Source: Mesocentrotus franciscanus
Taxonomy: Eukaryota; Echinodermata; Echinoidea; Camarodonta; Strongylocentrotidae
Assembly (NCBI GenBank): GCA_037976565.1
Contig: CP137667.1
Location: 2,058,390-2,122,389 of the forward strand
Direction: 5' to 3'
Length of the DNA stretch: 64,000 bases
Position numbers and translations under genes: made by a program
Notes under the pieces: generated by a model
What the model saw: only the letters and a program-made list of their open reading frames with translations
Told to the model about the DNA's origin: nothing
The model's database searches: none
Shown: positions 49,001 through 56,859 of the stretch, in pieces
How positions within the stretch are numbered: the first letter of the stretch is position 1
How the letters are laid out: the number at the start of each line of letters is the position of its first letter

Positions 49001-52000
49001 ACGATTATGCACATTTATGCACATTTATGCACATTTATGTTACTATTAATATGAAATAATATAAATAATTATATTACTGGATTTTAAAAGATATATATGC
49101 ATGTATGCATTTTGTAGATGTATGCAATTTGTAGATGTATTACGCTTCGTACTGATATGTGCATTGAGTGTGTTTGAGTGCTGATAATATTATTAAGTTA
49201 ACAATTTGGCATTTATTGTTTTTTTTTTCCTGTTGTACGTTAATCATAACTTGTTCTTGAATCGATTGGGTGAGTGGTACATACGCGGCATTATTTTACT
49301 TGAAGGCTCTGTATAAGCTTGGCTTGTTAGAGCTCTTGTGAGTAGTGTGCCGCGGGGTTTCATATCCTTAAACTGCTGGCGAACAGAGCAACAAGACCAA
49401 GCTTTGTAATTGTTAGGTTTATCCAATTGTTAGGTTTGTCCAATAATGCCGAGTTTGTGCCACAGAACTTAGTCGAACAAGTCGATTATATTAATTTTAT
49501 GTCATACAATTTTTTTTTTTAAGTCTTAATATAGACTAGATCTAGTTACAATCAGCAACTTAATGTATTAGTAGTAGTCTAGTATTGAATTTTGCAACAC
49601 GCATAACTTACAAAAAAAATCAAGATGAAGCAAGGCACACTGACTTTTGTACCATCTGTTTTTGTTCTAGTAGTTGTGGTATTTGCCACGCTTAGTTGTA
49701 ACCACTGCCTTGTGGTTCAGGTTCTCTTTAGAATCTAATTAAGGCTAAGGGAGCAAACTCTAACAGAAAACCATGCCACCGTGACAGCATTGAGGTCGAT
49801 TGACGATACGGAACTCCCGACATCCTTTGACCAGTCACTGCAGGGTCTAGTGGTTCACACCCGTCCTGGCTTGTCCTCGCCGGTGTGAAACTGCCACCAG
49901 TTCCCCGAGAGAGTGCCGTTAGTAACTTGCAAGAGCTACCGGTACTTAACCACCTTTGCAAGCAGCCTTCATGAAAGTGAAGGCGGTCATTGTCGCTTCG
50001 CGACAGACAGCTACTACTACTACGATTGGTCCAATTAAAAAAAAGTACGTTGCATTTAATGGAAATCTGTTCAACGGTTCTAAGATATTTACTTCGAAGG
50101 ATTTTCCATGATTAAGTTAATGAAACTGTTTTTGTTATTACCTATCTAGATCAAGAAATATTGTCACGGTCTCCATCAAAATATTGTATGAATCTGGAAC
50201 ACTATTCACATGTTAATCGAATGTCTTTTGATTTGTACTTTAACTGTCTTATGTATCCTACTGTACTCAAAGGAATTTCCTTCTTGTCTATACTATACAA
50301 TTATTAGGAATTTCAAAACGATATGATATATGTCTATTGAACACCATGAACAAGGTGATGTCATAAGTCTTGAAATTGGAGGTCAAATACCAAGAGAGAA
50401 CGTTGTTCAACATTTCTATTTTAGACCGATACTAAGTTACTGGACTCGTAAGAGAGACAATTGTCCTATAAAAGTAAAGAATCTGATATTTTGAAATACT
50501 GATTTTTAAACTTACTTTAAAATATATGTAACATTTTCCAGCTAAGCCATGCGCAATCTTCAAAAGTGTAAAGATTGATATTGCCTTATCATTCAAAATA
50601 ATAGGCCTAAATATACATCACCCAAGAAATGTGAGTAAACCCGTAACAAAATTTGAATATTTAAATATATATATTAAATGACCAATTACAAAATTGAATG
50701 TAAGAACAAAAGACTTAAGTACAATGATATACTATGCATTATGTGATTAATTTAAGGTACAGCACATTTCTTCCATGATGACCGTGCTGACAGTGTAGCG
50801 CACTAAACGGTTTCCTTGGAAAAGTTCTTTTATAATCAGGAGGGTGTACTCACTTTGGTCGGATATTTCGTCTATCACGGTTATAGAAATAGTAAATAAA
50901 ACAGTTTAAATAAAGATCCTCGATATATATATATATATATATATATTCATATTACCTGAACAGTGTAAGGCATGTCTTCATGTATGTATATCCGGACTGT
51001 GATGTCTTCCCCGTGTGCCATGTCAATGGGAAGGAAAGGGGTGCATGCCATTCGTTTACCAAGAGCATGATAAAAAAGCTCAATCGGTATCCATAGTTGT
51101 ACCTTGTCCTTAATTACAGATGTAGCATCTATGACGAGGTTGATTTCCCTTTCTTTAATGATACATTGCTTATCACTATCATCAAATGATTCATGACGGT
51201 TAACTGCAAGTAATTTCATATTGACAGAAAAAAAGAAGAAGGAATTTCTTTCTTTTTTAAATATAGGTTAGTGTTGTTTTGTAATTGATTGTGATGGCTT
51301 TGAAAATTCTCCAGTTTATTGCTTATTGTCTAGTTTACAATATTTTCACAAATAAGTAGGCTAATAATACAATTGAAGAAATGATTATATAGAATGGATA
51401 TTCGATGAAAAAAATATATATATAAATGGGTGAGTGAGGAGGGTGCAAAATAATCTTTAAAAGCTGATAAAATATATATTTATCGATTAACTGTTTCACT
51501 GCGCCAATTGTTGGAGCCACTTGATTTTAACGTGGCAAATCTTGAAAAGTAGTATTTTGTGTTTACAACTCTCTTGCATCCTTCTATTGACAACTAACCT
51601 GATGTTGATTCAGTTTGTTTCCAGATAATGTCAGCAGGAACATCGTTTGACTCCAGCAGTGTTGCGGCATGAGGGAGACTTAAAGTTATAGGCTTAGGGA
51701 AGCGCCGCTGTACAGGGAATGTGATTCCAATGCCATGGCCCGTAAGAAACTCCCTCTCTCGGATAGGTGGGGGATCATCAGTAACTACAGCTATTGATAC
51801 ATCGTGGCAAGTGCCAGCCCGCACTGTCCTTGGTGGAATTGACATTGTGACGTCACAACTATCCAAATGTAGAATCCCTCCTTCACATCCAATACTGCGA
51901 TGACTTTCAGTATATCTTGCAATCGGCAGATCTATAAACAAAATTATGGGAAGAGGAACAAGGAAATAAGAAAAGACAAATTATATCATCTGATGATAGC

Positions 52001-53133
52001 TCAATGTAATTAGTCATTCCATAGCGCACGAGTAGATAGCCTGAAACTGACATCGTGTTATCAACGCTGTACGGATGCTAAGTTAACGAATCGTCGAATT
52101 TATTTTGATTGCAGAATAACGCCGCACTATCATACCTAAAAGGAAATATTACATTCTAAAATATGAAATTTGGTTTTGTAGAAATATAGAGCGCAGAATC
52201 TATTGCTTTTGATTAAACCTTTGCGATGTGCAAGACACGGGGAGGGTGTGTCGTATTTTCCTTTATATACCTCACTTTAGAAATCTAGCCATCTGATTGG
52301 TCGAAATTGTAGTCGTGATTTCAAGCCATGCCCCACTCACAGGGAATAGCAATAGCCCACAGGGCATAGTTAAAAGTTTCTACCCTCATCCTGATCCTCC
52401 AGCGATCCCCATTGGCTTACTTAGTTTGTGCGGAGCGCGCGGCATTCCATACATTTGTTGTGCGATTAATTTGGTTTCTACAAACACATCGCAGACGAAC
52501 GCCGATCTCGATTGTAGCTAGGCCTAGATCTACATGTAATGACGAGATGACGCCCCTTTGGAAATATAGAGCTGGACCTGCTCTTTCATATGACGCCTCA
52601 TTTTTTGAGTATCACCTTCAGGATCACAAGCAATGAAGGTTTGAATCTGGATTTTTAATACTTTCACCAATTTGGCATGATCGCACAATGCACGTACTCC
52701 CAGTAGACTGCATAGGGATATGCGTGTAATCTCAATGGCCAATTAAGCAGGGAGCTGAGACTGCAAGTTTATCAATACAGGCTTCGATAGCGTAAACAAA
52801 CTTGATTACCATGCATGATTGACCAGTAAGTCGCAACAAAAATATTCTATGACACTGTTTTCAGTATATAAAAGTTATAATGACTGCTTTAATATTCGAG
52901 GCATAGTTGTTTTTTGGTTCTCGAGTAGGTTACATCGTGCTATCACCCCTCGGCACGCCTCGGGGTGATGGCACGATGTAACCTCCCTTGAGCAATAAAA
53001 ACAACTATGCCTCTCATAGCAGTCATTATTACTTTATTATTGACCATTGAGAACAATCTTAGTGAGTAGTAAAACCATTCATAATAAGATGGAATACATA
53101 CCCCGGAATGTATGAACATCATCTTCGGATAAG
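33986..53133 (-). CDS. Tandem ZU5-UPA-death-domain protein, 15 exons (5' end missing)
   Basis: Fifteen minus-strand exons, listed separately, can be joined. All fourteen junction phases agree, and the summed length is 2701 nt: one base completing an upstream codon plus 900 codons including the stop at 33986. Domain order: ZU5 (51931-51599), UPA (51203-50956, 48891-48787, 47518-47359), linker, death domain (46490-46186), a two-exon spacer, then a second ZU5 (39476-39000), UPA (38574-38357, 37547-37437, 36389-36248), linker (35181-35121) and death domain (34244-33986). ZU5-UPA-death modules occur in UNC5, UNC5CL, PIDD and ankyrins and act in apoptosis and NF-kB signalling. Two complete copies in one chain differ from all of those. 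The alternative is two adjacent genes, but the first death-domain exon has no stop and splices onward in phase. No first exon, signal peptide or transmembrane segment was found. Confidence 0.8.
35121..35181 (-). CDS. Linker exon before death domain 2
   Basis: 61 nt, phase 1 to 2, acceptor CATCTACTTCAG, donor GTTAGA. Encodes AVHCQDASAAAGEVSTARA. Skipping it would still fit if the death-domain exon used an internal phase-1 acceptor at 34236 (ACGCAG), so it may be alternatively spliced. Confidence 0.68.
36248..36389 (-). CDS. UPA-2 domain, third exon
   Basis: 142 nt, phase 0 to 1, acceptor GACTCTAGAG, donor GTAAAA. Encodes ESKICHLTERKVMFKVDTRT then NKVILQFILEQSTPTELF and VPMHLT. The acceptor two bases upstream (ACTCTAG) would enter in phase 1 and break the chain. 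Confidence 0.78.
36478..36502. repeat. (AT)n microsatellite
   Basis: Pure TA dinucleotide run followed by TG/GGGG-rich sequence; intronic. Confidence 0.85.
37437..37547 (-). CDS. UPA-2 domain, second exon
   Basis: 111 nt, phase 0 to 0, acceptor CTCAACTTTTAAG, donor GTACAA. Encodes VQPGYMAPITGEQFLVRWRS then GGLKITCLESTMKDKAK. Confidence 0.8.
38357..38574 (-). CDS. UPA-2 domain, first exon, with HFS motif
   Basis: 218 nt, phase 1 to 0, acceptor CAGTTTTACAG, donor GTTGGT. Encodes CVVRHRDLDVYMDHFSEFWI, then FIGKRVICTPYIPVSTPRNA and HVIFVHVRDENIEEK. The HFS tripeptide (38498-38506) lies just after the ZU5 domain, where PIDD and UNC5CL self-cleave between Phe and Ser. Confidence 0.85.
39000..39476 (-). 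CDS. ZU5-2 domain exon
   Basis: 477 nt, phase 1 to 1, acceptor ATCATTTACAG, donor GTAAAG. An N-terminal acidic linker (about 75 residues, with SSTSAPQEEIPVPSESRDDL) precedes the ZU5 core: VMIRLEKHGIEVRIPPNEAF, VTVEPIHDIPPELVLKETEA, then FGLRMSPSDATFDNPVTVTI and PHCG. Coding could extend to 39600, but the phase of the previous exon supports this acceptor. Confidence 0.83.
39734..40172. repeat. Three tandem 146-160-bp units with (AT)n
   Basis: AGGGGTATGTTTTT recurs at 39755, 39901 and 40061, each followed by GTCGTTTCATTAA, CATGATGCAATTACTGCGCC and an AT-run. Spacing varies only through the AT-run length. Confidence 0.85.
40173..40608. mobile_element. 436-bp foldback element (MITE-like)
   Basis: Arms of about 118 bp (40173-40290 and 40490-40608) are reverse complements: ATATAAGTTGGGAAGGTTCA outermost and CTCATGTGCA innermost, around a 199-bp spacer with a G-run at 40386-40399. 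The arms begin in an AT microsatellite on both sides. Open frames across them, such as SVSPEGSSATKYILYKAMLN, appear on both strands because of the symmetry. Confidence 0.8.
41220..41301 (-). CDS. Inter-cassette spacer exon b
   Basis: 82 nt, phase 0 to 1, acceptor GTTCATTTCAG, donor GTATAT. Encodes MAHTFPVQLGRINEPSQLLD then TYVTEFK. The first codon is ATG directly after the acceptor, so an internal start for a separate downstream protein cannot be excluded, but the phases join it to its neighbours. Confidence 0.68.
41690..41830. repeat. AAT/ATA microsatellite
   Basis: Trinucleotide-rich run of AAT, ATA and CAA within an intron. Confidence 0.75.
42127..42676. repeat. Hairpin-ended dispersed repeat, copy A
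   Basis: Starts TATATACCTCACTTCAGAAA and runs collinear with copies B and C. The terminal hairpin (about 42505-42676) pairs TCGACTGCTTTAATATTCGA with CTCAAAGCAGTCGA around CCCCTCGGCG...CGCCTCGGGG. Confidence 0.75.
43495..43498. repeat. TTAA target duplication, left
   Basis: TTAA abuts the element start; the matching copy is at 44740-44743. Confidence 0.8.
43499..44739. mobile_element. 1241-bp TTAA-flanked DNA element (Kolobok- or piggyBac-like)
   Basis: Perfect 16-bp terminal inverted repeats (AGGCCAGGTTCATTGA on the left, TCAATGAACCTGGCCT on the right) directly bounded by TTAA on both sides, nested inside hairpin repeat copy B. TTAA duplication is specific to piggyBac and Kolobok families among the superfamilies I know. 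There is no transposase frame, only a short acidic open frame at 43851-44072, so it is non-autonomous. The GC-richer centre (about 43720-44100) looks like captured 5' gene sequence or a deletion derivative. Confidence 0.8.
43851..44072 (+). CDS. Short acidic ORF inside the TTAA element
   Basis: 73 codons starting MDENILDLSFEEIEEGSTSD, then an Asp/Asn/Glu-rich run and an Ala-rich end (VGAAAVAAYL). The base composition differs from the surrounding DNA. It resembles the acidic N-terminus of a longer protein, perhaps the lost transposase or a captured host exon. Function unknown; it may not be expressed. Confidence 0.4.
   Translation: MDENILDLSFEEIEEGSTSDNDNDNGDLGDLDLEEDLEDFAEVDGQAQAVGAAAVAAYLHEPAYHSQASRPGA
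44740..44743. repeat. TTAA target duplication, right
   Basis: Right partner of 43495-43498. Confidence 0.8.
45690..45840. repeat. Probable MITE fragment
   Basis: GGCCCCATTTTATAAAG near the left and CTTTATGCAACAGGACC near the right are imperfectly inverted, with internal TACCATTGATGGTAAT palindromes. Ends not resolved. Confidence 0.4.
45909..46012 (-). CDS. Inter-cassette spacer exon a
   Basis: 104 nt, phase 1 to 0, acceptor TTCTCCATAAAG, donor GTGAGT. Encodes KGPDNYVEDVFEGEFPRKES then RIAPTVGLHAYEAE. No domain recognised; acidic and probably flexible. Confidence 0.68.
46186..46490 (-). CDS. Death domain 1 exon
   Basis: 305 nt, phase 2 to 1, acceptor TCGATTTATAG, donor GTAAGA. Encodes DQYYHLGLALGMSYQTLDSI, then NQKAAIFMIRYWKCLQ and DDHLREVWKSVTDSG: the amphipathic helix pattern and W-K core of a death domain. 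Unlike the terminal death domain it has no stop and splices onward. Confidence 0.8.
46832..46895 (-). CDS. Linker exon before death domain 1
   Basis: 64 nt, phase 1 to 2, acceptor TTTCCTCCAAG, donor GTAAAA. Encodes FSTDIHSSLDEIVPGSITDL. Same phases and position as the linker exon at 35121-35181. Confidence 0.72.
47359..47518 (-). CDS. UPA-1 domain, third exon
   Basis: 160 nt, phase 0 to 1, acceptor ATTTTATCAG, donor GTTTGT. Encodes IISATELFNRQKTLVSMPIT, then NARMQMINISISATS and FMAILT. It aligns with the exon at 36248-36389 in position, phases and the final LT-G junction. Confidence 0.75.
47678..48436. mobile_element. 759-bp foldback DNA element in an intron
   Basis: Arms of about 100 bp: TCCACTCCAAAA through TAACTAATAAGAAAGTTA (47678-47781) pair with TAACTTTCTTATTAGTTA through TTTTGGAGTGGA (48338-48436). 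A second inner pair is GACGTCATGTCCTCAC with GTGAGGACATGACCTC. Non-coding between the arms. A clear target duplication could not be set. Confidence 0.75.
48787..48891 (-). CDS. UPA-1 domain, second exon
   Basis: 105 nt, phase 0 to 0, acceptor GAAAATTCAG, donor GTAAAG. Encodes EEEENLLYRQVHPGRCFALE then PESSDLELECNGGKK. QVHPGRC aligns with VQPGYMA of the exon at 37437-37547, which has the same phases. Confidence 0.8.
49690..50035. other. GC-rich patch, probably a transposon fragment
   Basis: Its base composition is clearly higher in GC than the surrounding intron. Contains CAGGGTCTAGTGGTTCACAC and TTCGCGACAGACAGC ending in CTACTACTACTAC, a trinucleotide tail such as LINEs and SINEs carry. No reverse-transcriptase motifs. 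Confidence 0.4.
50747..50871 (-). CDS. Possible alternative terminal exon (ZU5-only isoform)
   Basis: An open stretch after an acceptor ending GTGATAG, entered in phase 1, gives DEISDQSEYTLLIIKELFQG then NRLVRYTVSTVIMEEMC and a TAA at 50747. It cannot follow the UPA-1 exon, which exits in phase 0, but it could follow ZU5-1, which exits in phase 1. It may encode an alternative C-terminus, or be a chance frame or exon relic. The amino-acid composition looks protein-like, but no family was recognised. Confidence 0.35.
50956..51203 (-). CDS. UPA-1 domain, first exon
   Basis: 248 nt, phase 1 to 0, acceptor AAATTACTTGCAG, donor GTAATA. Encodes CIIKEREINLVIDATSVIKD, then LGKRMACTPFLPIDMAHGED and ITVRIYIHEDMPYTVQ. 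The GKR-x-x-CTP motif aligns with the exon at 38357-38574. ATS (51118-51126) stands where that exon has HFS. Confidence 0.85.
51599..51931 (-). CDS. ZU5-1 domain exon
   Basis: 333 nt, phase 1 to 1, acceptor TTGTTTATAG, donor GTTAGT. Encodes a whole ZU5 domain: IGCEGGILHLDSCDVTMSIP, PRTVRAGTCHDVSIAVV, then GIGITFPVQRRFPKPITLSL and PHA. The GG-x-L, x-IP and PxxLxLPH landmarks are all present. Confidence 0.85.
52264..53035. repeat. Hairpin-ended dispersed repeat, copy C
   Basis: Starts TATATACCTCACTTTAGAAA. The terminal hairpin (about 52872-53035) pairs ATAATGACTGCTTTAATATT with AGCAGTCATTAT and CATCGTGCTATCACCCCTCG with its complement. Lies between the microexon and the ZU5-1 exon. Confidence 0.75.
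53102..53133 (-). CDS. Microexon before ZU5-1
   Basis: 32 nt, acceptor CTCTTGGCAG, donor GTATGT, phase 2 in, 1 out. Encodes LSEDDVHTFR, continuing in frame into DLPIARYTESHR of the ZU5 exon. Its small size makes it the least certain exon of the chain. No upstream exon was found. Confidence 0.6.
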
Positions 53134-53278
53134 CTGCCAAGAGAACCCAAAAATATTTTGTATGAGTCTATTTATAAATGTGATGTATAACCTATCATAT
53201 ATCCATGTTTTACGCCGTAGTATATCTTGTTTTCTATAACAGTCATGTATCAACATTGTTTTGATTATTGTGACTTAA

Positions 53279-53741
53279 AGGAAACCTAACCCCAAAGAAT
53301 AAGTGTAGGTATTCTGAAAAACGCACTGAATTCCTGCCTTTTGATGTACAATACATCTTACGAACGTGTACAAGAGATATATAAATGAAGATTTCTTGGC
53401 ATGAGTGATGTAATGCCAAGCACCAAGCTTTAATTGGAAATACTTGGAAATACTTTTTAATTATACAACAAACAAAAACTTTTCAATGAGGGAAAATCAT
53501 AGCTGAGAAGGTAAAAATTATATTTGGTGAAAAATATATAATAGGGTAACAATTGAAACTCATTTATTTAAGAATACTAAAATATAGCGGTTGAAAAATC
53601 TGTTTCATTTATGCGAAACCTTCACCCCAAAACAGCACCAACTAATTTATGCACTTTGGTGAAAAATCTTGTGGTTTGAGGGGTTAGAGTGCTATAAATC
53701 TCTCAGAACAACGACAGTTATTCCTTGGGGTTAGGTTTCCT
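53279..53741. mobile_element. 463-bp TTAA-flanked MITE
   Basis: Perfect 17-bp terminal inverted repeats (AGGAAACCTAACCCCAA and TTGGGGTTAGGTTTCCT) directly flanked by TTAA at 53275-53278 and 53742-53745. Non-coding. Like the element at 43499 it starts with AGG, but the rest of the termini differ, so it is another family. Confidence 0.82.
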
Positions 53742-53757
53742 TTAATTAAATGAGTGA

Positions 53758-54150
53758 GTTCAACGGACACGCAGACGCAAGCAATTGACGTATATAATTT
53801 TTATATGCGACAATATTTTTTGTTCGCGTCTTGGACGTAAACGTTTAAAAAAATATATTTCAATATCCGCGTCAACCAAAAGGGACACGCAGACGTAAAC
53901 AATTGCCGTGATTTTTTTTTTTTCGGTAAGCTGAGCACCTGCACGTGCGCGCAGAGTCTAGATAATAGGGCGCCTAGGTAGCTAGCTTCCGGCGCGCGTG
54001 GCACCGTATGCATATACTGGTATCGGGCGAACAGTACTTCCAGGGTGTTTCATAAAGAGTTGTTCGTAAGTTCAAACAGTCGTTCGTAAGTTGATAAGAC
54101 GTTCTTAAGCTACGCGCGACTTCAAAATCCCGTTTATAAAGCTGTTAGTT
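53758..54150 (+). mobile_element. Harbinger-like terminal fragments
   Basis: GGACACGCAGACGCAAGCAA at 53764 and GGACACGCAGACGTAAACAA at 53882 are near duplicates. GGGTGTTTCATAAAGAGTTG at 54044 matches the Harbinger-like end at 2794. Fragmentary and non-coding. Confidence 0.55.
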
Positions 54151-54152
54151 AA

Positions 54153-54291
54153 GCCTCGGTCACAAATGCCATTACGAACTGCTACGAACGCCGTACGAAC
54201 GATTTTCAGACAATGGAAATTCGGGAAGACAATGGAAAAACAGGGAGATTCGTACGAAATTATCGTTCGTACGGACCTTTGTGACCGTAGC
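54153..54291. mobile_element. 139-bp palindromic MITE nested in Harbinger-like repeat
   Basis: CGGTCACAAA (54157-54166) and TTTGTGACCG (54278-54287) are inverted. Inside them ACGAAC/GTTCGT words make most of the element palindromic (CGTACGAACG with CGTTCGTACG). It interrupts Harbinger-like sequence. Confidence 0.65.
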
Positions 54292-54299
54292 ATAAGCTA

Positions 54300-55466
54300 T
54301 AAGTGCGACTCCAAAATACTGAATGTTCGTGGACGAGCCTGTTCTTAGACAAATTAAATGCAAATTAGTTAAAAAGAAATGTATTGCAACTCTAGTTTTT
54401 CTAGCTGTCTGCTGTCGTTTTTTTACTTAGAAGGTGAGATAATATTTCCTAATTTTCTTTTTAAATAATGACGTTTTTATGTGTGTCGTAAAAGAAATTT
54501 ATTTTCCGTTGAATTCTTGGATTATATAAGAATTCTAGTGCGATTGTCGCGGTTGACTCACGGTATAAATATCTTGTACTTTGCGCGTCGTTCGGTAGGC
54601 GATTTTATCAGGCCTACATGCACACATTCTAGTTGCTTTTTTCTTTAAAGTGCCTGTTCAAAGAAAATCACAAATAAGGCAAATAACGTATCACTAGAAA
54701 CTGGTAAGCTAACAGATGGCCATCGTACAAGTTTAAGGTCAACTACATATCGGGAGATTTATAAAAATACAAATAAAACCACTTCCATAGCATCTGGGAT
54801 ATGCGAGAGATTCGCCAGAAAAATAGCGATGTTTTAATGCCGTCACAATATGAACTTATTTAATATTGATCTACACATTTTGTTGTTCATATTCTATTGT
54901 CAGAAACAACCAAGAAAAAGGCATGCTGTGGAGCGAAGGTATAGTAAAATGTTTTTAGATTTTTTTGTTTTGGTATAAATGACAAGAACATGTGCGTCAG
55001 AAATTCATGGAGGCTGTTGAAAGGAAGTTTAGCCTTGAAAATAATATTTAGTTGGAAATGAGGTCATATTCCCCCTAGAAAAAAGGAAGAAAAAAATACA
55101 AAAAATAATGATAGTCTCAGATTGTAAAAGTGTGTAAAACAAATTTGGATTATCCATTTTAAAAGTTAAATATATGAAAAGTTTTAATGCACATAAACCT
55201 AATGACATATTGTACTTCTACCTGAGACCTTAATTTTTTTTTTTAATAATTAATTTATCCATTGATATTCAGGTAACCCAACATTCACTCCTGCAACAAT
55301 TGATCCTGTCTTAATTTCTCTGAAAACTTAGGGATGTTGATGTGATAGGGTTCTTGGTTCATAATAATGTTAGGGTAATGATTAGGGTTATTGTAGGTTT
55401 TGTGTTTGGCTTAATGTGCAGATTTTCCATAGGAGCAGTTTTCAGCAGATCAAATATCATGGAATG
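54300..55466. other. No gene recognised next to the right arm
   Basis: AT-rich. Upstream exons of the minus-strand ZU5-UPA-DD gene would be expected here, but none with the needed phase 2 exit was recognised. Confidence 0.45.
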
Positions 55467-55506
55467 GATATTGAAGTAATTCAAGACCAAAAAAAAATAT
55501 TCTCAG

Positions 55507-55658
55507 GTGGAGGTGAGGAAACAGAAGGCATGGAAGGAGTTGGCTGTCAGCCTGAGGAGCAATGGTGGGACGATGGAGAGGGAATGGAGGGCATTTAAAA
55601 AAGTGGCAGGACCTTAAGAGCAGAGCCCTGTGTGTCCGTGCCAAAGCAAATTTTATAG
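55507..55658 (+). pseudogene. Myb/SANT-like exon, right-arm copy (frameshifted)
   Basis: Acceptor TATTCTCAG, donor GTGAGC. Reads VRKQKAWKELAVSLRSNGGT then MEREWRAFKK, then shifts frame to KWQDLKSRALCVRAKANFI, a Myb/SANT-like DNA-binding domain with its conserved Trp spacing. GGCATTT is followed by six A here, four in the left arm and five in the expected frame. Similar domains occur in the second gene of Harbinger transposons and in host genes derived from them. Confidence 0.62.
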
Positions 55659-56859
55659 GTGAGCATAATCTTGTATTGTCATTATTATTATTTTATTTTT
55701 TATTTATTAATTTATTCTTTATTTTTATTTTATTTTTGTGGGGGGTATAAACATTATGGAGGAGGGACTATGTGCCAAGGGGAGATGGAGTGAGAGTCCT
55801 CAGAAATTCAAAAATTCATAATAGAAGAATGAATTCTCTCTCCTAATCCTTTTGCTGTGCTGGGCACAATTATTTGAAAACTGGCAAACTAGAAAATGAT
55901 AAAAGCTATTATTTTCCTTCTACTTCAAAAATGTTATTGTGAGAAGAAATACAACATAGAGACAGCAATTGCCATATTCTCAACATTTATTCCACTGGGG
56001 TTAATTTCCCCATGTTAACCGTTTGGCTTTCAACATTTTCAACAATATAGCACAATCAATGTACAAGCATTGTGGTACTGTACAGAGAATAGGGGCAAAG
56101 GCTGACTAAATACCAAATACCAAGTAGGGGGAACCCGAGTCCCGTGACCAACCGGGAGGAAGAAACCCAACCGAGTCCCAGTTTTCTGGGATTACGGATT
56201 CTCTCAAACAACCTCTAGCAATCATAGCCCCTCCTTGCCATCCGCGCGGCAAACCGTTTTTCCCTGTTATCAAGAACAATATCAATATTAATAACAAGAA
56301 ACATGAAAACTTCAACCCCAACCAACCATCCAATCTGTCGTACAACGTCACATCTTATTTGTACACTTCAATCCTGTCATCCCTCTTGACTCCCAATACA
56401 AGCAAATAACACAATAACACACTTCAATTATTGTGGGATAGCCTGACAACGGCTACCGGGAGCCGGCCGTGTAATAAATGTTTAACAAACATTGTCTCTC
56501 GTTTCCATCAGGAAACCGGACGGCACATGGCCCAGGCCTAAAAACCAGAGATAAAACTCAACGAGAATAAAACTCTGGAAAACCTTCTGACCCATGTCGA
56601 AACATAACAAAACACATGACATAGCACTTTCATTGTAATGAAATGTTTTCTTGTAAAGCACAGGCTAGAACGATTCAATTACACACTAATTAATGCCTCG
56701 CCTTAATCTCCGTGACGGAAGCTCGCACACCTGTACAAGCTGCCTAGATGCAAATTACATTCCACCGGGGCAACCGCCCCTGACCCAAGTATGCATTCAA
56801 TAACGATATAAAGTTGTAAACAATATTTGCCTGCTATCAATCGTACTGCAGACAAATAT
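55659..56859. other. Arm sequence without recognised gene
   Basis: Mirror of 19531-20684; includes an ATTTATTT low-complexity run near 55678-55740. Confidence 0.4.
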
